NCBI GenBank assembly: GCA_024761205.1
Contig: JAMASS010000009.1
Location: 1 to 64,000, forward strand
DNA length: 64,000 bases
Source: Limisphaerales bacterium
GTDB taxonomy: Bacteria; Verrucomicrobiota; Verrucomicrobiia; Limisphaerales; AAA164-E04
Direction of reading: 5' to 3'
Numbering within the stretch: position 1 is the stretch's first letter; each line of letters opens with the position of its first letter. A program made the translations under genes and the position numbers. This document shows positions 19,365 to 28,430 of this stretch, one piece after another. A model generated the notes under the pieces. That model ran no database searches and was not told the origin of the DNA. It saw only the letters and a list, made by a program, of their open reading frames with translations.

Positions 19365-19631
19365 CTTTTGAGTAAGGAAGGAAACGGGGAGGATGAACAT
19401 CCCAAATTCCCATTGCTTAACGGCCCAGATGGCCGTCTCTGCGTTCAACTGGATTGCGCTTGAGCCCTTTACGCCGGAAAACAATTTCCCCAACTTGGCC
19501 TAACGACTTGATCTTGACCTCGCCTTCGGACCACTTAGTGTTGGCAAAGCCAATTGATCGCAGATCGACGGGAATAAAATCGTCCCCATCTTATCGTTCA
19601 ACTGGCTAGACAGAATTATCCGGAGAGCAAT

Positions 19632-20204
19632 ATGACTAAGAAAACAAATACGATCATACCCTGGACCCTCGCGGGCTCAATAGCCCCGGTCATCGCGGTA
19701 GCCAGCTATTTGACCCAGCCCGAAGTGCCAGCAATCGCTGACGAAACCAAACCCACTGCGACCTCCCAAGACGATGCCGTCACCAAGATCATCAAACCCG
19801 AATCTGAGTGGAAGGAGCTCCTCACGAAAGAGCAATATCGCATCGTTCGCAAGAAAGGGACCGAGCGCGCCTTCACAGGCGCCTATTGGGACAACAAACA
19901 AGAGGGTATCTACCATTGCGTGGCCTGTGATCTCCCACTTTTCAGCTCGGAAACGAAATACAAGTCAGGGACCGGTTGGCCTAGTTATTGGAAGCCCATC
20001 AAAGAAAGCCATGTCGGCAAAAAAACCGACCGTAGCTTCTTCATGGTTCGCACCGAAGCCATCTGCAACCGATGCGACGGACATCTCGGACACGTGTTCA
20101 AGGATGGCCCCCCGCCAACGGGCCTTCGTTACTGCATCAATTCAGCATCCCTAAAATTCCGCAAAAAGGCGGAGTCACTAGAGGGTGCTGATAGTAAAAG
20201 GTGA
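19632..20204 (+). CDS. msrB: peptide-methionine (R)-S-oxide reductase, membrane-anchored or exported
   Basis: MsrB reduces R-methionine sulfoxide in proteins. Residues ~50-185 are the MsrB domain. The two CxxC zinc pairs are CVAC and [15 protein letters not shown] forms the substrate pocket, [23 protein letters not shown] carries the catalytic Cys (RYCxNS), and LKF follows. The N-terminus, [18 protein letters not shown] then a hydrophobic stretch, is a probable signal anchor, so the enzyme likely works in the periplasm; a cysteine for lipidation is not seen. It faces yciH with a strong hairpin between them. Next to an arsenic operon a role in oxidative stress repair is plausible but not shown. 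Confidence 0.93.
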   Translation: MTKKTNTIIPWTLAGSIAPVIAVASYLTQPEVPAIADETKPTATSQDDAVTKIIKPESEWKELLTKEQYRIVRKKGTERAFTGAYWDNKQEGIYHCVACDLPLFSSETKYKSGTGWPSYWKPIKESHVGKKTDRSFFMVRTEAICNRCDGHLGHVFKDGPPPTGLRYCINSASLKFRKKAESLEGADSKR

Positions 20205-20214
20205 TTTGTTTTTT

Positions 20215-20259
20215 GAGCAGGAGGGAACGGAGAATTTACCACTCCGTTCCCTCCTGCTC
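20215..20259. terminator. perfect 18-bp hairpin between convergent msrB and yciH
   Basis: GAGCAGGAGGGAACGGAG at 20215-20232 pairs perfectly with CTCCGTTCCCTCCTGCTC at 20242-20259 around a 9-nt loop. It lies exactly between two convergent stops (20204 and 20261), so it can serve as a bidirectional terminator. A T-run lies on the 5' side for plus-strand transcription, not the 3' side, so it is not a textbook intrinsic terminator. Confidence 0.7.
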
Positions 20260-20260
20260 A

Positions 20261-20653
20261 TCATCCCCCAGCAAAAACCGGACGAAAGCCCGCTTCTTTC
20301 AAAATTTCCGCCACCTGTTCTCTTCGCTCGCCCTGAATTTCAATGTTACCGTCCTTAACCGTGCCCCCTGCGCCACAAGCTTTCCGCATTTTCTTAGCCA
20401 GCGCTTCTTTCTCTGCAAGGCTGATACCGACAAAGTTTGTGACAACTGTTACGGTCCTTCCCCCTCGATGTGCTGTTTGACGGATAATGTCGACTTGCCC
20501 GCGATTCTTGTTTGGTTGGGACCGCCAGCTCGGTGGTGGATTCGCCGGAGACTTGGCCGGCCCTGCAGGAAGATTCAAGGCGTTCAACTCACCAAACGGA
20601 TTATGCGTCAGCGGATCCCCGCCACTGGTTGAGATACGTTTCTTTTTGCTCAC
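20261..20653 (-). CDS. yciH: SUI1-domain translation factor (YciH/eIF1-like)
   Basis: 130-residue protein with a basic, Pro-rich N-terminal tail (residues 1-55) and a C-terminal SUI1 domain. RGGRTVTVVTNFVG begins the domain, followed by KKMRKACGAGGTVKDGNIEIQGE, the most conserved SUI1 loop, and VAEILKEAGFRPV at the end. Bacterial YciH is the homologue of eukaryotic eIF1 and is thought to affect start-codon fidelity under stress; in many bacteria the role is unknown. It is transcribed toward msrB and separated from it by the long hairpin. Intact and normal length. Confidence 0.92.
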   Translation of the reverse strand: MSKKKRISTSGGDPLTHNPFGELNALNLPAGPAKSPANPPPSWRSQPNKNRGQVDIIRQTAHRGGRTVTVVTNFVGISLAEKEALAKKMRKACGAGGTVKDGNIEIQGERREQVAEILKEAGFRPVFAGG

Positions 20654-20671
20654 GAGAAGTTCTCCCGTTAA

Positions 20672-21390
20672 TCAAAGCCGTCTATCAATCGGTAGACGGT
20701 AGTCTTTCAAAAACTTTCCCCAAAGATACTTGCCCATGTTGAACCCGTCGATGATGGGATCAACAATCAGAGCCGCGCCGGCAACGATGTCTAGGGGCGG
20801 ATAAAACCGGTGCTGCTCGGTCTTTCGCCGGGCGATCTCTACCGGATACCCATCAATGCCCCACCCGGTATCCATGCTATTCATGTGGATGCCATCACCG
20901 TGGCAATCAGACGCAGAAGTTCGGGTCATCACATTGAGTACAGCTTTGGTCATGTTGGTGTGAGGATGCCGGGTTGTCTTGAACTTGTGATAAAGCCGCC
21001 CCTTGACGGCGGAGACATTCACGATGTGCCGATCCCTCTCCGGCCTCTTCATGAACAAAGGTTTTAATCGAGCGTTTAGGATGAATAGTACGATCACATT
21101 CACCAATTGAACCTCCATGAGTTCCACCGAAGAAACCTCATACAGCAATAGCTGCCCGAACTTCGATCTCGAAGATCAATTTGATGGAAATACTGATCGA
21201 GCCGATCCACCGGAAACAGATGTTCCTTAACATCGAAATCTTCCGCAGCCTCCGCCGTTTTTGCGTCACCTTGCTCAACAACCGCCGCTGATTGATATCC
21301 GGACAAAAGACCCCGCCGGCCGCTGTTGAAATCGCTGCCGATATTCGTGCGACAACAATACCCAATTCGCCACCTCCTCCACAAGAGACG
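20672..21390 (-). pseudogene. remnant of an SDR-family oxidoreductase
   Basis: The last 158 codons are open and strongly SDR-like: VQLVNVIVLFILNARLKPL, RHIVNVSAVKGRLYHKF, HPHTNMTKAVLNVMTRTSA (the active-site Lys helix) and GIHMNSMDTGWGIDGYPVEI. The upstream half is degraded across frames (VDRLDQYFHQIDLRD is recognisable), and no Rossmann glycine loop can be read, so the cofactor-binding half is lost. The catalytic Tyr position reads His. It lies downstream of yciH on the same strand. Family members are often annotated only as SDR oxidoreductases, so substrate is unknown. Confidence 0.65.
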
Positions 21391-21829
21391 GTCACTTCAA
21401 CGAGCCGCTTCGTTAGCGCGTCCTCCGCATCAATGGACGCGACGCCAAACTCACCGTTTCTCTGATCTCTGCTGTTCGCATGGCCGGATTACGGGACGAT
21501 CCCGGAGTCAAGCAACGTTGGCAACAGTACTTCTTAGCCAAGTGGGGTTAAATGGAAACTCACCCCTCAAGTCCGGGATCTTGCGCCCTTCGCATTGAAT
21601 CTCGGCTTTGTGCCCCGCGCAAAGCGAGCAGAGCTTCGCCAGGGTCCCTTGCCACTAAAACCCTATTGGGCTCCCCTTCCCGTTTACCGTAGCTCACGCT
21701 TCCCACGCCACACACAACCCAACTCCCATTCTCATTAATCCAGCAAGCCCCGGAACTGCCAGCGGCGCATCATTTTCAAAAAGCAGAATCTTTTCCGTCG
21801 AACGAAGAACCACGAGTTCAGTTATATCC

Positions 21830-22648
21830 ACTTGAGCGATAAATCAAAGGTGCCACCGATGGCGAAAGGCACGATCGCTTTCTGCACCTCACCGAGTATA
21901 GACGAGAAAAGACCCGCCCCCGACAGTCACCCACGCTGCTGCATATTGTAGCTTCCCAGAATCTCATCATCATCAAAGTGCCATTCCCTGATCGGGTCAA
22001 AACGCGCAAGAGAGGGTTCATATAAACCACGTCTCTGGACAATGGTGTGCTCGAAACCATGTTCCAAATATGTGAAGATTCCGTCATCAAAACTGCACCG
22101 TGCGACAATGCTCGCGTATACCCGTTTCTCTGCGTGCCGCTGATAGCGCACCGGAAAAAGAACGTCGCTGTTAGGTTCCAACACGGCTTGCGTGCAGCCA
22201 ACATTCGGAGCCAAAATCGAACATTGCCCGTGATCCTGCGCCGGCATCGGCGACCTTCTCACACAAAAAATCCGCCCCCATGCCACCAGCAGAATTAAAC
22301 GTCTTCCCCATGATCAAAAACGTTCCACTCCTTCTCATGCCATACCAACCACAGAGCACTTGAGGCAACATGACAGCCATCAGTAGCCCTCTTTCGATTC
22401 AACGAATCAATCACTTTCGGTGCCGACCATGACGCACCACCGTCAACGCTTACAGACTCATAAATATCTTGACATCCGTGCGCGCCCTTCTTGGTCGTCA
22501 TCGACATCGTTATCACCCAGCGCGGGAGTGTGCCCTGAATATATGCCGTCCGTGCCTGCACCCAGTCCCAATCGGCTAATCCCCCGATAGACGCGAGCGG
22601 TTGAATCTCGATCGGAACCAATTTGAGGGGCGTCGCCGACACCTTCAC
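21830..22648 (-). pseudogene. remnant of an exo-alpha-sialidase (BNR repeat) gene
   Basis: From 22648, the first frame reads ARTAYIQGTLPRWVITMS and then an Asp-box, SVDGGASWSAPKVI, typical of sialidase beta-propellers. After a frame change near 22300 it gives GCTQAVLEPNSDVLFPVRY, ARCSFDDGIFTYLEHG and RRGLYEPSLARF, the strand carrying the Tyr/Glu region of sialidases. WHFDDDEILGSYNMQQ and stops follow. A signal peptide is not evident at the 5' end. It would have removed terminal sialic acid or a related sugar from glycans. It sits close to the intact amino-sugar genes (ROK kinase and nagA), which suggests a former host-glycan or mucin-type utilisation locus. Confidence 0.7.
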
Positions 22649-22960
22649 CTAAACGGACACCCCCAGCACGGCAACCACGGCCCGCGGCTCCAACCCTTTG
22701 CCTAAGCACAACGGTCACGGACGGGTAATCTTACAAGCACAACAAGACACGAGCCGAGTTTCAACCCCTTAAGGTCTCGATATCTCCGCGTGAAAAAACA
22801 AATCTCGTGCTATTCATCTCGCGAGAAAGACACTCAAGACAACACGATCACTGTAATCTATCTGGCAGATATCTCCATCAACAATTAGCCGCACGCCAGA
22901 GGCAGATCCTTCTCCAACAGCATCAATGACTAGAGCATTCTGTAGTCACTATTCCCTAAC
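22649..22960. other. intergenic stretch with nothing recognised
   Basis: About 310 bp between the sialidase remnant and the end of the ROK gene. No open frame, repeat or hairpin with a T-run was noticed. It may be further decayed sequence. Confidence 0.4.
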
Positions 22961-24364
22961 TTAGTTCGAAATCGCCGGCAGGCTCGCCACCGCGATCGCC
23001 TGACCGTGGCGTTTTTGTTTCTCATCGGGAAGGTGAAACTGGATTGCCTCGGAGATCTCAGGAAACTCCAAATCGAGCACCTCGCGGGCAGCCTTCAGAA
23101 TTAATCCCCCCCCCTCTCCCGAAGTCACCCGCCCAAGAATCAGCAGATGCTCCAAGGCATAGAGCTCCGCAAACTGAGCAATAGCGTATCCAAAATTCAC
23201 CCCAATCGTCCGAAAGATCGATTCCGCCCTAGAGTCACCCTGAACCACCAATCGCTGAACTTCAATCAACCGCTCCGGGAACGCAATAGAATCATCAAAT
23301 GCGATGCCCGCTAGTTTCGCCAACCTCGCCACTCCCTGTTGCGAAAAAAACTGCACCCCACAGCCAACATCGCCCGACCATTCGTCAACCGGCCCCTCCG
23401 GTCGATGATCGATCGGCATAAAGGCCAATTCATTGAGCCTCGATGATAGCTTGCCGGAAGGCGTCACATACCCCGCTGCAAAACTGGTCCCCATGGACAG
23501 GCCCAGAAGGCCGTTACCGCCGATCGCCATCGATCCAGCCAAGGCGGCCACCTCTCCGTCGTTAACCACACCCCAGGGAATCTCCGACCACCCCAACGAA
23601 TCCATCACCCTAAAAAAGATCCGGCGCACCGATTCACCAAACTGAGCCGCCGGAATCCCCCGAAACAGCGATGCCGCTCGAACCTCGTTATCAACATAAA
23701 CCCCGGCAGCACTGCCACCCACCGCATCGACCCGAGGCAAATGCTTGGCGGCCCGCTGCAACGAATCCCGAATTCCGTTGAGGTGATAGTTAACATCACT
23801 CTGGAAGTAGGGGTTCCACTCAATTTCTTCGGAAAACACCACCTTTCCATCGATAATGGCGGCAGCCTTGCGATCACTCCCGCCCAAATCAAATCCAATC
23901 CGGCACCCTTCCAGATGCCTGCCCCATGATGATTCATCACCCTTGGTCGGCGACGGCATGTTTTCAAGGGATAGCTCTTGAACCTCAAAGGGCGCGAGAA
24001 AAATCTGCGTGCCGAGCATGTCGGCATCAAATTGACGATTGCCCTCGGCTGTATAGTCAGCAGCCAAACGAGCCGCAATCGCATCGCAGCCGGCCACGAT
24101 GATCCGATGCCCGCCATGCACATAGAGCAGCGACTTCACCAAACGCTCCACATAGCGATAATTCGTATCCACCCACGAACTCGTCTCCGGACCGAGCTGA
24201 GTTTCCACCCGGGCAAGGATAGAGTCGCTTTTGCCAACGGCAACGGAAAACGGTCGCGCCTCTCCTGTCGCCTTCGCCCTTTTCGAGTACTCTCGATTCC
24301 ATAAAACGCTCGGTTCAAATCCCCCGTCCAGCGGCGCTCTTACTTTTGGCTCAACAACAATCAC
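22961..24364 (-). CDS. ROK-family sugar kinase-like protein
   Basis: 467-residue protein of the ROK/ASKHA fold. After an N-terminal extension of about 150 residues the phosphate-1 motif appears: CRIGFDLGGSDRKAAAIIDG. VNDGEVAALAG is the adenosine/connect region with the catalytic-site Asn-Asp, and GLLGLSMGTSFAAGYV is the second phosphate loop. The usual ROK zinc motif (CxCGxxGC) is not present, so it belongs to an atypical branch. The N-terminal part contains SLLYVHGGHRIIVAGCDAIA and may be an additional domain. It is divergent from nagA with about 160 bp between starts, so phosphorylation of N-acetylglucosamine or a similar sugar is a reasonable inference. Confidence 0.75.
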   Translation of the reverse strand: MIVVEPKVRAPLDGGFEPSVLWNREYSKRAKATGEARPFSVAVGKSDSILARVETQLGPETSSWVDTNYRYVERLVKSLLYVHGGHRIIVAGCDAIAARLAADYTAEGNRQFDADMLGTQIFLAPFEVQELSLENMPSPTKGDESSWGRHLEGCRIGFDLGGSDRKAAAIIDGKVVFSEEIEWNPYFQSDVNYHLNGIRDSLQRAAKHLPRVDAVGGSAAGVYVDNEVRAASLFRGIPAAQFGESVRRIFFRVMDSLGWSEIPWGVVNDGEVAALAGSMAIGGNGLLGLSMGTSFAAGYVTPSGKLSSRLNELAFMPIDHRPEGPVDEWSGDVGCGVQFFSQQGVARLAKLAGIAFDDSIAFPERLIEVQRLVVQGDSRAESIFRTIGVNFGYAIAQFAELYALEHLLILGRVTSGEGGGLILKAAREVLDLEFPEISEAIQFHLPDEKQKRHGQAIAVASLPAISN

Positions 24365-24525
24365 TCTTTTGCATCCAGCACGCCCAGTCTCGTCTCAGAA
24401 AGCTCCGCATCAACGGGTTGGAATTCACCGCTTTAGCATGGAGGGCCCCCAACCATCCGCTTTCCGATCGCTCCGACAAACTTATCATTGCCAGGACCGG
24501 ATTAAATGAAACAAAAATAATCCAG

Positions 24526-25710
24526 ATGCAAGCCTGTCTCATCACAAATGCGCATATCATCAGTCCCGGTATCGATAAGCGGGACCTCACGATCGCCATT
24601 GCGAACGGGAAGATCGAGGCGTTGCTAACCTCCCACGATACACTGCCCGACTATCCGGTCGTTCTTGATGCCCAAAGAGCAACCGTCGTCCCCGGCTTCA
24701 TCGACATCCACACCCACGGGGCGTGGGGCCATGACATTTGCGATGGCAATCCAGACTCCCTTCGGGCAATGGCCAAGGCCAAACTCGATGAGGGCGTCAC
24801 TACCTTTCTGCCGACCACCTTGACCCTGCCGCAAGAGGACCTTATTGCGGCATTCAAACGAGCGACGGACTATTTCAGACGCCAAAGCTATGCCAAAACC
24901 CCCGGCTTTCACGTGGAGGGTCCCTTCATTAATCCAGACTGCACTGGCGCCCAGAATCCAGATTACGTGCGCCATCCTGACATCAATGAAATCGACCGCC
25001 TGCACTCCATCCTTCCGGTCAAGATCGTTTCTCTAGCAGTCGAAATGCCGGGAGGCCTGGATTTCGTTCGATCGCTTGATCGCCGAGGGATCATCCCCTC
25101 GCTGGCACACACAGCGGCAAATTTTCAACAATTTGCCGAAGCAAAAGCTGCAGGCGCAAAACACTTGACTCACTTCTGCAACCAGATGACCCGACTACAC
25201 CATCGAGAGATCGGTCTCGTGGGTGCGGGACTCCTAGATGATCAGATGATGACCGAAATCATCTGCGACAACGTCCATCTCTGCCCAGAAATGACTCAAC
25301 TGGCACTCAAAGTCATCGGCCCGGAACGCTTGATGCTCATAACCGACTCTATTGCCGCATCCGGTTTGGCGGGCAATCAAACGACAACCCTCGGAGGACT
25401 CGATATCATTGTCCAGGCGGGCGTTGCTCGTCTGCGATCCGGAGCACTGGCTGGAAGCACACTCAAAATGAATGTTGCCCTAAGAAATCTGGGCGAGCTT
25501 TCCTCTCTGCCGTTGAGCGAATTAGTGCGCACGACCTCCCTGAATCAAGCCCTGTCGCTTGGGCTAGATGGGTTGGGAAAAATCGAGCCAGACTATTGGG
25601 CAGACTTGGTCGTCCTCAACAACGATTACTCGCCCCGAGCCGTTTTCGTCAACGGAATCAAACGATCCTCAGCGCAGAACCAGGAATCGGCCAACCCCAC
25701 TATAGACTAA
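24526..25710 (+). CDS. nagA: N-acetylglucosamine-6-phosphate deacetylase
   Basis: Metal-dependent amidohydrolase converting N-acetylglucosamine-6-phosphate to glucosamine-6-phosphate and acetate. The metal-binding HTHG occurs in PGFIDIHTHGAWGHDI, the substrate Glu in FHVEGPFINPDCTGAQNP, and a metal His in SLAHTAANF. HLTHFCNQMTRLHHRE follows, and the catalytic Asp is in LMLITDSIAASGL. I take ATG 24526 (MQACLITNAHIISPG) as start because it matches the family N-terminus; an open frame back to 24346 would overlap the divergent kinase gene. About 394 residues, intact. With the ROK protein it would feed amino sugars into glycolysis. No nagB is seen nearby. Confidence 0.95.
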   Translation: MQACLITNAHIISPGIDKRDLTIAIANGKIEALLTSHDTLPDYPVVLDAQRATVVPGFIDIHTHGAWGHDICDGNPDSLRAMAKAKLDEGVTTFLPTTLTLPQEDLIAAFKRATDYFRRQSYAKTPGFHVEGPFINPDCTGAQNPDYVRHPDINEIDRLHSILPVKIVSLAVEMPGGLDFVRSLDRRGIIPSLAHTAANFQQFAEAKAAGAKHLTHFCNQMTRLHHREIGLVGAGLLDDQMMTEIICDNVHLCPEMTQLALKVIGPERLMLITDSIAASGLAGNQTTTLGGLDIIVQAGVARLRSGALAGSTLKMNVALRNLGELSSLPLSELVRTTSLNQALSLGLDGLGKIEPDYWADLVVLNNDYSPRAVFVNGIKRSSAQNQESANPTID

Positions 25711-25779
25711 CCTCAATACCAGAACACTTCCTTCCGAAGAGTATATTCACAATCACCGTCACCCTGATCTTCTGGCCGG

Positions 25780-26795
25780 CACCCTTGGGCACATCAGCCA
25801 CGATCACCACATCGAACAATGCGCCATCCAGCAAGCCCCTCAATCAGTAATGGGAAGACTGCCTGAAACTCCATCCCCTCGAAGCCACTGCCGCCGGTGA
25901 CCATTGCAACAACCACCTGCCCCCAACCCACTGAACCCACAGCATTAAGCTGCGCCCAAGAACTTCTCTACCCGCTACCAGGAGCAAGTCGCTGACCTCA
26001 GCAAGGATTCCTCACTGAAGAAGAGCAACCAGACCAGGAATTGCCACACCTGCGACAAATGGGGTTCTCGACGCATCTCCTGCCGATGAATCAATTCATT
26101 TCACTTCCCCATTGGCCAGAGATGGCTGCCGAAGCAGCACGTAGCCGTTTAAGACCATTCAGGATTACTTCAAACTGGCTCAATCGCCTTGAAGCCGTCG
26201 CCGAATGGTGCAGTTCGTCCATTCGCGAAATGAGAAAAGGGATTCAAAAAGGGCTATCCCCTTTCTCCATCGTTGGCTCGAAAAGTCATTCCACAAATGG
26301 CGGATTTGGTCAGGAAGCCAGCCAGCGAACAGCTCTTCTTCACCCCGATCAAACAACTCCCTGATCGCTCCCCCAATTTCGCTGTCCTCTCTGGTTCAGC
26401 ACCTGCAGGAAAGGCTGAGCGCTGTATTGTGCGAATCGCTTGGCATACTCAGCGCGGAGATGCACCGGGCGATCCGGTTGGTCGTGGACGTTGGACTGCA
26501 CACAAAAGGATGGACTCGGAAGCAGGCCATTTAATACTCAATGAAATGAGCAAGACGGAATCAGAAGCCGAGATTACTTCGGAAATTAAACGCTATAATG
26601 CCCTGGCCCGGTCAGGCGCTCTCCTGCAAGATTGGCCAGCTAAAGATCCGCAAACTCCGATCTCGCGCTAAGAAACCCCTGGGAGTTCCATTCGACATTC
26701 GCGAATTTCACGCTAAAGTCCTGATGTTCGGCTGCCTGCCACTGACCATCCTCGAAAGGAAGGATCGACCGGTGGGCTCAATCCGAATGAGAATA
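25780..26795 (+). pseudogene. remnant of a DUF885-family protein
   Basis: Pieces in three frames follow the order of DUF885 proteins (a HExxH-type peptidase-like family). YQEQVADLSKD lies near 25970 and LPMNQFISLPHWPEMAAEA near 26090. [22 protein letters not shown] follows to about 26240, then a change of frame to [40 protein letters not shown] lies near 26470 and finally PGQALSCKIGQLKIRKLR with FDIREFHAKVL and LPLTILERK near 26780. The zinc-binding HExxH region, expected between GLH and the C-terminal block, is disrupted. Multiple stops and frame changes. The gene directly precedes the intact pseudopilin. Confidence 0.7.
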
Positions 26796-26842
26796 AAAGC
26801 GTAACTTGAACCTCAAACAGCAAATCCTGAAACCCAGAACCT

Positions 26843-27622
26843 ATGAACGTTCCTCGATTGAAACGGCGTCTTCATGCTGCCTTTACGTTAATCGAACTGC
26901 TTGTCGTCATCACTATCATTGCCATCCTAGCCGGCATGCTCCTCCCTGCGCTATCAAAGGCAAAAGAAGGCGCACGATCGGTAGTGTGCAAAAGCAACAT
27001 GCGTCAGATTGCCTTCGGTATGTTTTTTTACCTCGATGACAATAACGAGTATCTGCCCTGGAGTGGCGACGTCGACCGCAATCTGGAACCGGACTGGGTT
27101 TGGGGAGGACAGCAAGACGTCTCACCCAACAACCCCAGCGCGTGGGCGCAACACACTTATGGGTTCCATCCCGAATCGGGATCAGTTTTTACCTATGTTA
27201 CCGGCAATGCAAGGATGCGACTGAATCTCAGCCACACCAATGAATACAAGGTGTATCGTTGCCCAAGTACGGGGCGCATCGGCAAGGCCCAAAGGGTCAA
27301 CTTCTCGATGAATTCGAAAATCGACAAGGATGTACAGCTCGCCGAGCGTCGAAATACCGGTCCCAAAGGAGTGAAGTCGAGTGCCGTTCCCACCCCCAGC
27401 CAAAAGGTCCTGCTGGTGAACGAGGATTCCGCTACCATGAGGAACGCGAGTTTCACGCCGGGCGGCACGGCATCAAAAGGTAAATTCATTACCCACAACG
27501 GCCGCATCAACATAGGCTTCATCGACGGTCACATCACGGCCTGGAAAAACGAAAAAGTCCATCAAGCCCAATACGATCGATTCAAGCGGATGTATTTTGA
27601 CCCTTACTATCAGTCGCGATGA
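26843..27622 (+). CDS. type II secretion-like pseudopilin with H-x-DG tail
   Basis: 259 residues. The prepilin segment is [19 protein letters not shown] preceded by a basic leader ([12 protein letters not shown]), with the invariant Glu at position +5 after the cleavage site. It is the class III methylation/cleavage signal processed by PilD-type peptidase. Residues ~50-90 have a conserved [22 protein letters not shown] block, and the C-terminal motif is [14 protein letters not shown], the H-X-DG tail common in Verrucomicrobiota, Lentisphaerae and Planctomycetota. These proteins occur in very large paralogous families and their role is unknown; they may be secreted surface proteins rather than pilins. 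Intact and isolated, with only debris around. Confidence 0.93.
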   Translation: MNVPRLKRRLHAAFTLIELLVVITIIAILAGMLLPALSKAKEGARSVVCKSNMRQIAFGMFFYLDDNNEYLPWSGDVDRNLEPDWVWGGQQDVSPNNPSAWAQHTYGFHPESGSVFTYVTGNARMRLNLSHTNEYKVYRCPSTGRIGKAQRVNFSMNSKIDKDVQLAERRNTGPKGVKSSAVPTPSQKVLLVNEDSATMRNASFTPGGTASKGKFITHNGRINIGFIDGHITAWKNEKVHQAQYDRFKRMYFDPYYQSR

Positions 27623-27938
27623 TGGATGGGCCAAAGCGGCGAAACATCGCCCCACAACTCTGAGCGTTGAATTGCCCCGCTGGTTTCTTGGCGTTCGTTG
27701 GTCCTTCCAATCGCTCCGTGAGCCGGGAGGTCGAGGTTCCTCTGCTCGGTGCCAATGCCTTGCGAGTCCTTGAGACCCCCGCTGTCTGCCTTGGGCGGGG
27801 GGAATGCGCGCCAGGGAAACGCTGATTACATAACCAGAAACTAGGTTTTCCTCGGAAAAATCACCGAAAACAGCAACGTTCAGAAATTAAATCCGCGTTT
27901 CCCCAAGCCCCTCAGCCTGCCTCCGCGGCTGATGCGCC
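27623..27938. other. intergenic stretch with nothing recognised
   Basis: About 315 bp after the pseudopilin stop. No open frame with recognisable content, no repeat and no clear terminator noticed. Ends at the PEP-CTERM gene fragment. Confidence 0.4.
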
Positions 27939-28125
27939 CTAGGGTGTCAGCGTCCAAATGGTGATGCCGGGCGGGGTGTTCTCGGGAGGCGGGCCGACTT
28001 CGAACTGTGTCAGAAGCGCATTACCAGCCCGTAGCTCGCCACGATACTGCGGTTGTTGCAGGTTGCTGACGACGTTGAAGGCGGCGACAGAAGCGGGTTG
28101 GAGGGCGAGGGTGGCTTGGTTTTAG
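27939..28125 (-). pseudogene. truncated paralogue of the neighbouring PEP-CTERM protein (N-terminal fragment)
   Basis: On the minus strand the frame ending in TAG at 27939-27941 reads ATLALQPASVAAFNVVSNLQ and later LLTQFEVGPPPE and TIWTLTP. It matches the start of the PEP-CTERM gene at 28431-29255, which has TALALQPDAAAQSVAVSNLG, IQFTVGPLPEGL and DWTLNKI at the same spacing. The fragment has a TAA just before its signal-peptide core and stops after about 60 codons, so it is an N-terminal stub left by duplication followed by deletion. No sorting signal remains. Confidence 0.7.
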
Positions 28126-28430
28126 GCTGAGATGGAATCCAGGGAATATCAAGTTCCTCATTCGGTGACCGTCCGCTGCCCGGTGTTCAAGGCTGAATGC
28201 GAGTCTCTGAGACATCTCGTCCGCAATCTCAAACGCAAGAACAACCTCAGCATCCAACTCACCGGTGGCGGCAAGAATCTGTTCCTCCACAAGAACGAGA
28301 AGCGGCGGGCGCACGTCTCTTCACCGATGGACGCCCCGCAGGTTGATTTACTTACCTCCAAATTTAACCTTTGGGTTGGGCGAGGGCTGCCTCTTGATTG
28401 GTGAGGATGCTTTAGTGCGGGGGGAAACTG

